Below are positions 13,542 to 25,612 of a stretch of 64,000 bases of DNA, piece after piece; the first letter of the stretch is position 1, and each line of letters opens with the position of its first letter. This stretch comes from Stenopsyche tienmushanensis (lineage: Eukaryota; Arthropoda; Insecta; Trichoptera; Stenopsychidae), in NCBI GenBank assembly GCA_008973525.1, contig WACJ01000517.1:1674001-1738000 (forward strand), read 5' to 3'. The position numbers were made by a program, and so were the translations under genes. The notes under the pieces were generated by a model. The model was not told where the DNA came from. It saw only the letters and a program-made list of their open reading frames with translations, and did not search any database.

Positions 13542-16500
13542 ATGGCGCGTCGCGGGGCGCGCGGCTATGTATTGCCAGAAAAACTACCTTTAGGTCGCGA
13601 AATTACGTCAGGAGTTGGAACCTCGGCAAGACGATGGCAACTGGGTGCGTCTGTCGGAACCGGCGGTTTCGGCGAGATTTACTCCGCAGCAGAAGTCGGC
13701 AAATCCTCCAAGGACACCTTGCCTTATGTTGTCAAAATTGTAAGTCATATGATTAAACAAATGTCCAATAATGCAATGACAGATTTTCCCTCCAAAATGT
13801 ATGATTCGCCATTCTATCGGACAACCATTTCATTATGTTGTTTAGATCAATCTATGATAATCTGCCATTTGATAAGGTCTATTTATAAATATCAGCGCAT
13901 TAAATATGGATTGTATATTTCCTTATTAGAATGTAATAAAATTTTAAATTAGAATATTTCAGCATACATTGTTCAACAACTTTTTCTAAGTCTCAGATTT
14001 TCACATGCATAATTTTATAACGATTATTAAATTTGTTCATTGAAGATAAAATATAACGTTCAGATATGTTCAACTTATCTTTTATTAATTCGTAGACAGT
14101 TGAATGCGGGATGATGTTCTGAAGTTTATGCAGCTTTTCTCTAAAATAATAATACGTTATAAGGATGATTATGATGAAAATTAAATAATTTATCATAATT
14201 CACAATAATAATTATTAAATTGGTTGAAAAAATAAATATCAAATTTTGTAGAAATTAATATTGCATATGTGGTGATTTCAACGTAGAGTATAAATTCATT
14301 AAATATCATGCAAAAATTGGCATTGAAACTAAATAATTTATTCATTATGTATTTTTATGATTACAGGAACCGCATGGGAATGGCCCATTGTTTGTTGAAA
14401 TGCATTTTTACATGAGGAATGCAAAAAAAGAAGATGGTAAATATTACTTTTTGTTAATTACTGATAGATAATAAGTAATGGTAATATTATGCAGAGTCTT
14501 CGCGACAATCTCGATAGGGAGTGTAGGAGATTTGCAAAGACTGAGTAGTTTTCTTCGGGAGACAGTGGAAAACTACTCTAGATGACCTTTTTGATTCTAT
14601 TGGAAAAGGCTTTTCCAATAGAATCCAATGTCTCCTTTCCTTGCTAGGGTGTTGCCGGGCTAGGGTGAAGACATATATGACGCTTAAATGCATCTCGGAT
14701 TTGCTTTTACACCAACTGAGGGTGTCTTCTCGTTCACATGCGACTTACCCAAGCAAATATGAGACTGGGTGGTTTCTTATATCAGGTTAACCCTCTCAGT
14801 TCAATGATTTAAAAACGATATAGAAGTCAATGCTGTTAACGTTGCAAAGTAAAGTTCTTCATATGCCTCTCCTCAAGGCCGTTTATTTGGTGTTCTTCTT
14901 GTCCTTGTTCTATTCCTAACGCTTCTTGGCTCCGAACCGGTAAGGATCATCCTGCTCCACATTGTTGGGTAGGGTCGACTATGTAAGAGATAGTGAAACA
15001 ATGAATAGTAGAAAAACTGAGTATCAGTTCGTTGTTCAAAGAGTATTTAAGTATTTAATCTAAATAAATACTAGTGGAGTGGTTAATAGTTAAAATAAAT
15101 AAAATCGTATAAGCATAGTAGTTAGGAGTAGTCAAATGTGGTTAGGTTACAAAAAAGTGTTAGTCAAATTGTATTAGCCAGGGGTAATTATGTCGCATCT
15201 AAGTATTCGAACTTCGGGCGTTTAGTGCCGGCCAGGCACAATGAAACAATATTTAATTGATCAGAGTGGAAGCAAACTGAAAAAATAGACATAGCTGGAA
15301 CAAATAGGTGAAAGTCAGGTATCAAGTAATATTAAATAGTCAGGTCAATATCAATAAGATCAAATGGTTCTATAATCAAGATTGTAGTATGGGAGTAGAT
15401 TATGCAGAGTAGTAGTCCATTAATATTTATCTATATTGAATCAAATATGACACAATTTTCTTATTTCGTCCACCAATCTAACTACTGTTTTTTCTCTCTG
15501 CTACTCAAATTATCTGGTATGTATTCATATTATATTCATCAAATATTTGTGATATTCATAGGAATAAATCGAATTTCAATATTAAATCGTCCTTCCTTTT
15601 ACGAAATGTATCATCTTGTAATTGTATGAACTCCTGCCTGCACAGATGGTTCTACAAAATACACATTAATTGCCGTTTTCATTTAAACGACTAGTTCAAG
15701 TCATGTGAATACATATATGTTTTCACCAAATATCCTGAGTGTCGTGTTTTCTTCCAAAATCAAATATTTGATTTGAGGTCGTTGATCGCGTTTATGAATA
15801 TTCCCCACTGAGTAATCAAATGAGCGAAGATGATTTATAACATGTCAAACAAATTACCCATCGGAATATACTAAAATGTGTGTCTGTTTAGTGCATTTTA
15901 ACATATGTAAAATTCGAATTTGTTTTGAATGTTTTTCATTTCCGTTATTCACTATTTTTTAATTACTATTTAAATTAAGTGTAATTTTTATATTGTGTTA
16001 AATATTTTTGATAATCATCAACTATTGTTTATTATTTTCTAGTTGAAGCATTTATGAAGGCACATAGCTTAAAAATTCTTGGAATGCCAATTTACATAGC
16101 GTCCGGATCTCACGAGTTTAATGACGTCAAATATCGTTTTGTCGTTATGGAAAGATATGGTAAAGATCTGTGGCATAGATTTCTTGAAAGCGGTCGCCTG
16201 TTTCCTACGCATACTGTATTTAGAATCGCTCTTCAAATGGTATGTTTTTATCAACTTATTGGATTCATTAAAATATATATTTAAAACGATATTTCAGGCA
16301 TGTCTATTATTGGGTGTGTGAATAAGTTCCTGCCGTTTCACGATCAGATATAATAATTTTTGCGTGTATTTTAAGAAGGAAGTCGAATTTTTGTGTCATG
16401 TAAACCGTATTTGTGGGGAATTTTACTGCAATACTTTATTCAAAATAAATCTGCAGCTGAAGCACACAGAATCCTTCTGGAGACCTATGATGATCATGCT

Positions 16501-18821
16501 CTAGCGGAAAAATGTGTGGAGATTGGTTTAATCGCTTCAAAAATAATGATTTTGATGTGAACGCAATTGTTTACAAAAGAAGACAAAGAATTTGAATCAT
16601 TGCTTGATGATTATCCATGTCAAATGCAATCTGAACTTGCAAAATCATTAGGAGTTGATCAAGCAAAAGTTTTGAAACGTCTGACAGCATTGAGATTAAT
16701 ACAAAAGGAAGGATTTTGGGTGCCTTACGAATTGAAGCCGAGATATGTGGAAAGGCATCTTTTCACATGTAAACAGTTACTCCAACGGTAAAAAAGAAAA
16801 CCTTTTTAACCTCAGAGCGCCAATATATTGGCACAACTATACCTGATGTGCTAAAAAGCCTATATTTATGCCGATATTTCGGCGCGCACTTTGATAATTT
16901 ATAGAATATACACTGACATAAAAAAAAGCGGCTGAAGTCAATTCCTGAGTGTCAAATCAATGTAAATTCTGTCAGGCAAATGGGGAACTGCTGCAGAACA
17001 CACTTTGTGTATTTTTTTTCTGTGGGAGGCGAATCTAGCATAGACACCCTGGAGCTTGATCCCAGGGTAGTGTCAGATTCTTATTGACTAAACCCCTTCC
17101 TTTCCCTTTTCTGTTCCCCCGGTATTTATCACATTGCTTCTGAGGGACAGTTAGTCTGGTCCTGTGTTTGACCCTTTATTAATTCATATGTTCACTGCCT
17201 TTCTGTTGAGCTTCTCCATTGGGACTGTCACATCGCAATGGTGGTTTCTCTGGCCACCTTTTTGTATCACCCGCTCTCAATGAGAGTCTCAAAAGAAGTG
17301 TTGTTTTTTGACGTGGAATTCAAATGCTACCAGATGGGCAAAAGTAGTGGCTAGTGATTAGCAATACTTTAAATGACTCCCTTTTTTATTACATTTTTAA
17401 AACACAGGATTTATTTTCATGAAAAACAGTGAGCACTAATTTACACATCCAATATTTACATATGATTTTAAATTTATTAGCTATTGTTGCTAAAAAGTTA
17501 TCAAACATAATTAAACTAATCATGAAATATCTATGATTTAGTATACAAATTGTTTTATTTTTGTAGCTCGATGTATATGAATACATTCATAGCAGAATGT
17601 ATGTACATGCAGATCTGAAAGGCGCAAATATATTATTTGGTTTGAAAAAAGGCACAGAAAATCAAGCTTATTTGGTTGATTTTGGTCTGGCATCACATTT
17701 TACTGTCAAGGAATTCAAACGGGATCCTAAAAAAGCTCACAATGGAACTATTGAGTACACAAGCAGAGATGCTCACAATGGAGGTATTTGATTTTATTAT
17801 ATTTTTCTTCAATTAGCTAAATGTAATATATTGTGACTCAATGTTAAATTTCATCAGTGCCAACACGCCGTGGAGATATGGAAATATTAGGCTATAATAT
17901 AGTTCAATGGTTAACGGGATTGTTACCATGGGAAAGTGATCTTAGAAGTCCAGTGAAAGTTCAGGCCCAAAAAGAAAAGTATATGGAAGATATTCCTGGT
18001 TTTTTGAGGAAAACATTTGTTAAGACGGCTGCTCCTAGTAAGTTCATAAGCAAAAGTATAAAATAAATAGTTTATTGATCTTTCAAGGCATTTATGTTTT
18101 TTAAATTTTTATAACAGGTGCCGTGTCATCATATTTACAATACGTTAGTAAAATGGAATATGATGAAGCTCCAGATTATAAAGCGTGTCGTCAGATGTTT
18201 GAATCAGGATTGAAATCACTAGGATTTTCATTAAATTGTAATTTAGATTTTACTCCCGTTAAATTAGGAGCAAAACAAAAACACAAAATTGCAAATGTCC
18301 CGATTGAGTCTTCTGACGATGAAATTTGTATCGATAAACCTGTTAAACCTGTAAACATTTCAAAGAGAAGAAAACTTGCACCAAAAGACCCGGAGGAAAT
18401 TCCCGAAAAAACTGTCAAGAAAAAGAACGGTGTCACTAAAACAATAAAGAAAGGTAAACCAAAACGAGGGACTTCCAAGAAATCGGACGTTTCTTCCTCA
18501 TCTGATTTAAAGACTGATTCAAACACTACACTTGAAAGTGAACGCTCTCTCCGAAGTAATGCTTCGCTTAAAAATATTAATGATACCGTGTCTAGCGTTG
18601 ATATATTTGAAGACTCGTGCACAGCAACGCCACCTAAAACGGGATTGAAGCGCAAACATACCAAAAAGTTTGAGGTGGAATATTGTACCGACGAAGAGAT
18701 AACTGTCCGTACGACAGTAAAAAAGAAGGGTGGCTTAGTAAAGGAAGAAACTAGGAGTTGGAAGAAATGTCCCACGATTCTCAATGGCAGAACAATAAAT
18801 GGAGCAAAAAACACCGGATGA
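13542..18821 (+). CDS. VRK1: VRK1-type serine/threonine kinase (NHK-1/ballchen orthologue), complete
   Basis: Coding exons: 13542-13739, 14367-14436, 16043-16239, 17567-17783, 17858-18037, 18118-18821; total 1,566 nt, 521 residues plus stop, all junctions in phase with GT-AG borders. Kinase motifs: glycine loop GTGGFG (39-44), ATP-binding Lys65 in VVKI, EPHGNGPLFVEMHFY, catalytic loop HADLK with Asp171, DFG at 193-195, HNGTIEYTSRDAHNG, then VPTRRGDMEILGYN, the substrate-lobe signature of vaccinia-related kinases. The C-terminal tail (about 240 residues) is Lys/Ser-rich with a KRRK-type nuclear signal and a final segment FEVEYCTDEE...VKKKG that resembles the insect NHK-1 tail. Family members phosphorylate histone H2A/H3 and BAF and act at mitotic and meiotic chromatin. 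Introns 2 and 3 carry transposon debris. Confidence 0.95.
14497..14990. repeat. Dispersed repeat family A, copy 2 (VRK1 intron 2)
   Basis: Diverged copy of the repeat at 10238-10815, in the same orientation, inside VRK1 intron 2. It contains a 14+14-bp near-perfect palindrome around 14595-14625 (TTGGAAAAGGCTTTTCCAA) that is absent from copy 1. It preserves no protein. Confidence 0.65.
14991..16042. other. VRK1 intron 2 remainder
   Basis: Non-coding intron sequence, AT-rich, with no recognised element apart from possible extension of the family A repeat at its left edge. Confidence 0.6.
16310..16795 (+). mobile_element. mariner element (mauritiana-like), truncated, in VRK1 intron 3
   Basis: Starts with a TIR-like TTGGGTGTGTGAATAAGTTCC, followed by frames reading YFIQNKSAAEAHRILLETY, DDHALAEKCVEIG, FESLLDDYPCQMQSELAKS and FWVPYELKPRYVERHLFTCK. 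These are the N-terminal DNA-binding half of a mariner transposase in the family order. The copy ends after KQLLQR, before the first catalytic Asp, so the catalytic half and right TIR are missing. Several frameshifts show it is dead. It is a different subfamily from the copies at 8487 and 24285. Confidence 0.82.
16796..17566. other. VRK1 intron 3, right part; possible repeat at 17030-17340
   Basis: 16806-16900 begins TTAACCTCAGAGCGCC, with a related GCGC-bearing segment near 16885, and might be one end of a piggyBac-like element; no second end was found. 17030-17340 is more GC-rich than its surroundings and looks like inserted repeat DNA, but I recognise no protein in it. Confidence 0.4.
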
Positions 18822-19599
18822 GTTACGTACAAAATTATTCTTAGCTATATAATCATGAATTTTCGAACAACTTTTTAATAACAGTATTTTGATTTTTTCA
18901 ATAATGTGTTTTGTACTTTTTTATAATTTATTGTCCTATTTGATGCTCAAAATGAATGCTCATTTTTGTATTGATGTAATATGAACACTTTACTGACTGG
19001 CTGTTTTTGTGCATTTTTTATTGCTTTATAAATTTTTATGAAATCTTCAGATATTATTCATTATTAATGTATTTAAATGTTAACGAAAAGAAATGTATGT
19101 TTTCAAAATTAATTTAATCAAGATCAACGTAAAAAATGTTGAGAACCACTAACAATATTTAATTTCATTTTATCTTACTACTAATAAGTATCCCTAAATT
19201 CGCCGTCGGTAAAGTGCTAAGTTTTTTTTTCAAGATGTACATAATGTATACAATAAGTAGATAACTTACAAATTGAAGTGCCTTGATCAATTTTTCAATG
19301 CCAAATAGTTTGGTAACTTGTGTGTTTTGATGACTCAATAATTTTTAATTATATCTTTGTTCAAAAATAATAAAAAACTAAAACCATTTTCATAGTTTTG
19401 ATTAATTTATTTATTTCATGGAATACAATAAACAACTTAAAGCTAATTATAGATATTCACTAATAGACAATGAAGTAAAAATAAGTACTACATACATTAC
19501 AAAAATACTAAAAAATTACATATTAGACCCCGATGTTAAAAAATGATTTGGTGATGGCTTATTTTGTTGCAATAATTTTTCTATTAAAAAGGTCTAAAT
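18822..19599. other. VRK1 3' UTR and AT-rich flank
   Basis: AT-rich sequence after the VRK1 stop, no coding signal. The 3' UTR probably occupies the first few hundred bases. Confidence 0.55.
19369..19374 (+). terminator. Possible VRK1 polyadenylation signal
   Basis: AATAAA about 550 bp after the VRK1 stop codon, within AT-rich sequence. Hexamers of this kind are frequent by chance here. Confidence 0.35.
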
Positions 19600-19805
19600 T
19601 GTATTTTTTCTGCGTTTATTAAAGTTGCAACTAGTTCGCAGAATGCAGCTATTACTTCTATAAATAGGTATCTGAATGCTGAATGAAATATTTTTTTTGA
19701 AAATCTTAGATATGATGCAAAGCTTTGAGATTGGATGGTAATTGGATATATCAGTCTTAGCACCTTTCTTATACACTGGTGTAATAAGGGCCGCTTTGTA
19801 GTGTA
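19600..19805 (-). mobile_element. jockey/CR1-like LINE fragment (reverse transcriptase start)
   Basis: The minus strand reads YKAALITPVYKKGAKTDIS then NYHPISKLCIISKIFKK, the first conserved block of LINE reverse transcriptases (usual form ITPVYKSG...NYRPIS). The fragment stops abruptly at about 19805, where the LTR-like repeat begins, and decays to the left. It carries no catalytic motif. Confidence 0.75.
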
Positions 19806-20310
19806 ACGTTCGGGGGCAGATTCCCCGGGCGGCTCTCCGCCCCCACGTGCTCGTTGGGATGGCTGCGCTGACGCACGGGTCCGTTCTTCTATCGGATTGT
19901 GATGTTGTTGGACGATTGGATGGGAATAGACGGGCGTCGAATAGAAAGACTCTCTTCTCTAAATAATTATTGATTTCACACGAAAGAGAGATCTGGCTGC
20001 AGGAGGGACAACCTCCTGTAGTCAAGGCTAACCGACGACTCTCCCGACTCCCGCCTCCTGCGCGTCACTACCCACTGACAACGGTGCACGCGCAAGAAGC
20101 GATCCGTCGGTATGCAGGTGCAATGTTTCCACAGGGACACAAGAGATGGCGCTGTTAAAATAACACATTGCACCTGAAGAGAGATAGAAGATGTCGCTGT
20201 TAACAGTGCTACTACGTGGGGATGGTAATCGCCCACGCTACATAGCAATGGGTACTGATAATAATAAACCATACTCTCAAAAAAGTTTTGGTTTTGGTTA
20301 CGTTCCTAAC
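19803..20310. repeat. Repeat family B, copy 1 (possible solo LTR)
   Basis: About 500 bp of GC-richer sequence running from TGTAACGTTCGG to ACGTTCCTAACA, i.e. with TG...CA termini as LTRs have. Its right two-thirds are shared with 40935-41250: landmarks GAAAGACTC, AGAGATCTGGCTGC, CAAGGCTAACCGACGACTC and GATGGCGCTGTTA. No flanking target duplication was found, so the LTR interpretation is tentative. Confidence 0.5.
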
Positions 20311-20330
20311 ATTTATATCGGTTCGGTTAT

Positions 20331-21041
20331 TTGATATCTTTAGTCATGATTTTTTAGTTGCAGTATTAAAGCATCGAGTGTTTCTTCATTTAGTCTGGAT
20401 CTGATTTTGGAAGCCAGGGAACTTGCACAACTGAAAATGCACGCTCAGACTCCACACTCGTTGGAGGTATCGTCATCACATATTTAAATGCTAGTTTGAG
20501 TTGATGACCGCGTGAGCTCCCATTTTCATATAACACCATCAATGTTACTGATAAAATTCCTTTCTGCCGAGACACGGACCAAAACTCGCAAAATTCCCCG
20601 ATTTCCCGACAGATTATTTATTTCCGTCCCTGCAGATGAATACTTATATACTATAATACTTTGATGTGATTCGTAATTATATTACAGAGGAATACAAAAA
20701 TTCTGAACCTCGTATCTATTATATTTCATATCGATATTCCCATTATTAGAGTCGAGGGGTAGTAAATACATCACCGGTAGGGAAAAGTTAATATAAAAAA
20801 TCGAAAAACATTTTTATAGATTAGACAGTTACTGCCCCTAGGTGTCGTCTAAGCTCTTCAATTAGTAGTTACGCCACTGTTTCCAAGCGTCCAGATTTCG
20901 GCTAAAATGTCTCGATTTAGTAGCCTTCATCATGATTGTGAGGTGTACAATTTCTGTTAGATAAAATTACGTTTGTTCGGGATTACGTTTACTAATCCCG
21001 GGATTTATGAGCACTTAAAGCTGCTTGGAATTCCCTACCTA
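20331..21041 (-). mobile_element. Non-autonomous hAT element, copy 1 (partial)
   Basis: Same sequence family as the complete copies at 24630 and 57870, in minus orientation. The right end decays to AATTCCCTACCTAG and the left end is missing, so no target duplication is visible. It retains the transposase C-terminal fragment at 20390-20575 and the sub-terminal TTACTAATCCCGGGATT motif near 20990. Confidence 0.85.
20390..20575 (-). pseudogene. hAT transposase dimerisation-domain fragment
   Basis: 61 codons reading LAFKYVMTIPPTSVESERAF, the hallmark of the hAT C-terminal dimerisation domain, but the following S-K-I-R-S-R-L helix is disrupted by frameshift. No catalytic region is present. Confidence 0.85.
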
Positions 21042-21129
21042 GAAATAAGGGCGCATTTTTTTTAAATTTTTGATTACATTTTTTTTCTTGATATTTATTG
21101 AACTTTTCTTATATAAAATAATTTCCCTT

Positions 21130-21365
21130 ATTATCTATTACCTTCTGGCACCTCTCCTTTTAAATCGTCTATGACCTTCTCGTAAAATCAATCAGATTTT
21201 GACTGAAAATAATCTGAAAGGGCGATTTTCAGCCCTTTTATAGAATTGAAATTTTGATCACTTAAAAAATGTTCCATAGAACGAAATAAATAATAATCAG
21301 ATGGTACAAGATCTGGCGAGTATGGTCATCTTGTTTTAATACTTCCAACCAAATTATTCCTTTAG
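21130..21365 (-). mobile_element. mariner-like transposase C-terminal remnant
   Basis: The minus strand reads PYSPDLVPSDYYLFRSMEHF, LSDQNFNSIKGLKIAL and FYEKVIDDLKGEVPEGNR with stops between them. This is the third catalytic Asp block and C-terminus of a mariner transposase, of a different subfamily from the copies at 8487 and 16310. The ends are not defined. Confidence 0.78.
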
Positions 21366-24284
21366 GCATCCATTATATATACAAAACCACTATATTTAAT
21401 GCGGGTCTTTCAACTAATTGAAAAATAAAGAGATAGGGATGGAGAAGAGAGAAGAACATAGAGAATTTAAAGAAGTGCTAAAAGGTGATAAATAATATGG
21501 GAAATTATTTTGTACATATTAAATTTAATTAAAGCGGGTTCTAAGGTCGGTAAGAAGATCGACAAAAGAACCGAGTTGAGCTTTCAATAAAAACTTAAGA
21601 GCTCGGGCTTGGATCGTAAGTACGGCAATAGCGGAAGGGTTGAAATTTTCCAGGGGTTAATACTATGACCTTTTTGACCCATTAGCTAATCCATCTCTGA
21701 GAAAGTTCTTATAAGAGGAAGGATTATCTAACGGGACAACAACTGTGGGATTCACATCTTAAAGTGCATACATATTATCAAATACTCCCCATTACTATTT
21801 TATAAAAATAAAAGAGCATTTTTAAAGCATTGCTGTCAACCTATATAATTAAAAAACAACTAGTTAGTATTTGTAACTTAACAAATAATTAAAGTTAGAG
21901 GAACTTTGTTGGTGGTTGAATGCGAGCTCAACTTTTGGACAGTATCCAAGAAAGTTCAGATTCTCTTATTTAGTATTTTTTCCCCCCTCTATTTTAAATG
22001 TTTTAAAATGTAGCGAAATGCGATAGAGGTTAATAGAGCTTGAAGATAGGGAGAAATAATTTTGTAAATGGACATGAACATTTCCCCCTGAACTTTATTC
22101 TTTATGTGCTATTTTCGCATGGTATCTTAGTTTTTAAAAACATTTATTCTTTATCAATTTCAATTGATTATATTTGAAAATTGGATATACAATTTGCCAT
22201 TCTAATTTACTGATTGGTTTTAATAATAGTTGTTGATAAAAGAGTATAAAGGCGCCAATTCAAATCCATATGTTACCAGTTTTATGACTTGTGAACTGGA
22301 AAATTGCTTTTTTGTACCATTAAAAACAATCGTGTTAATTAATTAAGTTCATCAATTATTTAGAGTAGTGAGTGGCTATGGGATTTGTTTAGGTTATAAT
22401 TTGACCGTGTGAAATCACTCATATTTATATGTCATAGCGCAAAAATGAATATACATGAATACAATTCCTGTTGTAAGAAAATGGATTCAAATTCAAATTG
22501 GAAGAAATTTCAATCATGTTAATAAATTAGAAGATCAACTAGAACCAATTTCCTGGTTTTAAATAAGGCTGTAATGAAATGAATACCCATAGGATTGGCT
22601 TTTGCAAATATATTTAGAACATAAGGGCAAGAAACAGCAAAAATTCGTAATAAATAAATGTTTAATCAAATTAGTTTGGTTTTTGATTAGTATTAAATTT
22701 CCATAGTTAATTTAACTTCGATAATACAAACATGTATCTCTATATGTAGATCGATGAGTATATTTGGGTTGAACAGTCGGCTAGGGCAGGCGATAAGTGA
22801 TTAATTTGCAATAATATTTTTGGAAAAGAATGTAAATGTCACAATTCACTCATTGGTCATATTCATCCTATTTAGCCTGTATAAAATGTGAATGGGTCAA
22901 TTGTTAGTATTATATAATGGGTGAGGTTCTGTACTTATGTTATGAAGGTTCGGGTTCAAATTGCTGGGGAAAATTTGCCGTATACATACATTTGGAAGAT
23001 CGAAAGTATTGATATTTCCGATCGACCCTATCAATGAAGATTTTGCCTAATTTTCTGCTTTTAAAAAAAATATACTTACTACTCTTGTGCAATAGAAGTG
23101 AAACTTGCATTTTTTCCCAATTATTAACGGAAATTGTTAGCTCAAAGATCATACTATATTTGAGTCCTTTATAATAAAATAGGCGAGATTCTTCAACGTG
23201 TATAAAGAGATTAGTATATACAAGTGGGAAAAGAAGTGGAAATCAACTAATTATCTAACAACTTATACTAAAACATAGTTTTTATAATATTGCTTGCATC
23301 GCTAGAAAATCGTTAATGGAAGTAGGATTTGATAAAACATCGATTACGATAGTGTGAGTATGGATAGCATTGAGATTGTGTCGTTTTTATAGTACTGGTA
23401 AAAAAATGTATATTCGTATTTACGTACGTTTGTTCATGTAAGTAGTCCTGTGATGTAGCGGTAGGATTTGTGATTATTTTTGAGTTTAAATCTACATGGG
23501 ATTTGGTTACAGCGCTCACATTTTAAAAACATGAATTCGCATTGAAAATCTTGTTAAAGTGGTCGGCAATGGTCCCATGAAGGGAACTACAAAATGAATA
23601 GATCTGTGGTTTAATTAAACATTTTTTTTCCCCAAAAAGATAACATACTGTAGCATAGATTTCGAATAGATTTCGATACCAAAAATTTCGAATACATTAT
23701 TATTAGCATGCCAAAGAGGGTGAGGTTAGTGAATGATCTTCTAAATAGTTTCCAATTTACAGGTTTGTAAATTACTTAAAAAATATGTAAGTGCATCTGA
23801 AAGTTTTTATTTATTAAATACGGCTCGAAACCTTAGTTCCTATATTGTATGAATATCCAAGATTAAAATTGGAATGTTGTACTGAAACAAACTGAGTTTA
23901 TATATCAGGCAAAATATTGTTTATTTATCAAAATCATGTACAGTGTCGCTCAAAACTGTTCAAATCCAAACATTCCTTTTTGCTTCGTTTTCTGTAGAAT
24001 CATACCCATTCAGAATTTAAAACATAGTATTTCTGTTTTATTTGATAATGTTTAAGTATGGATTTCATCGAAAGAAAAAGTAAGACAAAAAATAGAAAAA
24101 AAGCATTTGAACAATTTAATGCTCACACTACACCAGATCATTTCGCTTTTGCGATGAGTATTTTTTCAATAGTAGATATGTATAGATCTTATCAAATCTC
24201 CATGACTTTGTTCATTGAAGGATTTTACAGAATTTGGAGTTTTAATTTTTTGTCTTACTTTTTTTATCAATAAAATTCATACTA
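21366..24284. other. AT-rich intergenic DNA, no gene recognised
   Basis: About 2.9 kb. 21440-21780 is slightly GC-richer and may be old repeat. Short open frames (for example 22940-23152 minus, 24058-24273 plus) resemble nothing and look like chance. Confidence 0.5.
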
Positions 24285-24629
24285 TTAGCTTGTCCCATAA
24301 GTTTCTTTCGCAAATGAACACAGATCTAATCATAACCATGGTTGAAGAAAACCTACAATATACTGTTCGCAAAATAGCTGAAAATTTAGAAATTCCACGA
24401 ACATCTGTCCATAATCATCTGACAAAATTGGGCTACATCAATCGTTCAGATGTGTGGCTTCCTCATGAACTGACTGACTCAAATAAACTTCAGCGTATTT
24501 CAACATGCGATCTTCTTCTCCAACGTTATAAAAGCCAACTTTTTTTGAAGAGACTTGTCACTGGAGATGAAAGTTGGATACTCTATGAGAATATCCAACG
24601 TAAACGGTCTTGAACCCAGAGGTCAGAAG

Positions 24630-25612
24630 TAGGGAATCCAATCCCGGGATCCCGGACAGTTTTAGGTACTTAAGAATCCCGGGATTAGAAAACGTAATCC
24701 CGAAAATCCCGGGATTGAAATTTTTATCTAACAGAAATCGTACACCTCACCAACACGATGAAGGCTACTAAATCGAGACATTCCCGACGAAATCTAGACG
24801 CTTGGAAACAGTGGCGTAATTACTAATTGGTGAACTTAGGCGACACCTAGGGGCAGTAACTGTCTAATCTTTAAAAATGTTTTTCGATTTTTTATATTAA
24901 CCTTTCCCTACCGGTGATGTATTTACTACCCATTGACTCTGATAATGGGAATATCGATATGAAATATAATAGATACGAGGTTCAGAATTTTTGTATTCCT
25001 CCGTAATATAATTACAAATCACATCAAAGTATTATGGTATATAAGTATTCATCTGCAGCGACGGAAATAAATAATTTGTCGGGAAATTGGGAATTTTGCG
25101 ATTTTTAGTTAGTGTTTCAGCAGAAAAGAATTTTATCAGTCACATTGATGGTGTTATACGAAAATGAGGGCTCATGCGATCATAAACTCGAACTAGCATT
25201 TAAATATCTGATGAAGATACCTCCAACGAGTGTGGAAGCTGAGCGTGCATTTTCAGCAGCAAGTTGTCTGATTTCCAAAATCAGATCCAGACTAAATGAC
25301 GAAACACTAATGTTTAATGTTAATGTTACTTCGGGCATATTTTCAAAATTATATTTGAATTTTTTAGTGTTTTATTTATCTATTTTTGAATTGTATTTTT
25401 ATCTTTTCTTAAATAAATAAAATTCTTTGGCTTTCAAGTGATATTTTATACTGAACAAATGGACTTATTAGTAATTTTTGATCAAATTAATCAAGGTAAT
25501 TTCTTAAAATATTGAAAATACCAATCCCGGGATCCCGGGACTGGTTCCGGGATTGTCTAATGAAATCCCGAAATCCCGGGATCGACATTTTGGCTCGGGA
25601 TTGGATTCCCTA
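24630..25612 (+). mobile_element. Non-autonomous hAT element, copy 2 (complete, 983 bp)
   Basis: Begins TAGGGAATCCAATCCCGGGA and ends with the inverse ATTGGATTCCCTA, flanked on both sides by the 8-bp duplication GTCAGAAG (24622-24629 and 25613-25620), as hAT insertions make. Both ends carry clustered ATCCCGGGAT palindromes. It holds one short frame (25112-25420) for the transposase dimerisation domain and no catalytic region. It sits inside a mariner copy, so it is younger than that element. Confidence 0.95.
25112..25420 (+). CDS. hAT transposase C-terminal dimerisation-domain ORF
   Basis: 102 codons starting with MFQQKRILSVTLMVLYE; residues around 29-70 read LAFKYLMKIPPTSVEAERAF then SAASCLISKIRSRLNDETL, the conserved core of the hAT family dimerisation domain. 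In a full transposase this is the last ~80 residues of a 500-700-residue protein; the DDE catalytic core, zinc finger and all upstream exons are absent. Other copies keep a similar frame at 20390-20575 (broken), 35382-35506 (fragment) and 58124-58363. Whether it is expressed is unknown. Confidence 0.85.
   Translation: MFQQKRILSVTLMVLYENEGSCDHKLELAFKYLMKIPPTSVEAERAFSAASCLISKIRSRLNDETLMFNVNVTSGIFSKLYLNFLVFYLSIFELYFYLFLNK

Noticed and set aside
18191..18832. 213-codon open frame on the minus strand
   Set aside because: It lies antisense to the lysine/serine-rich tail of VRK1 and is a shadow caused by that codon usage; no protein resemblance.
22945..22975. GGTTCGGGTTCAAATTGC, considered as a tRNA T-loop
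   Set aside because: No matching anticodon or D arm upstream and no acceptor stem; chance resemblance.
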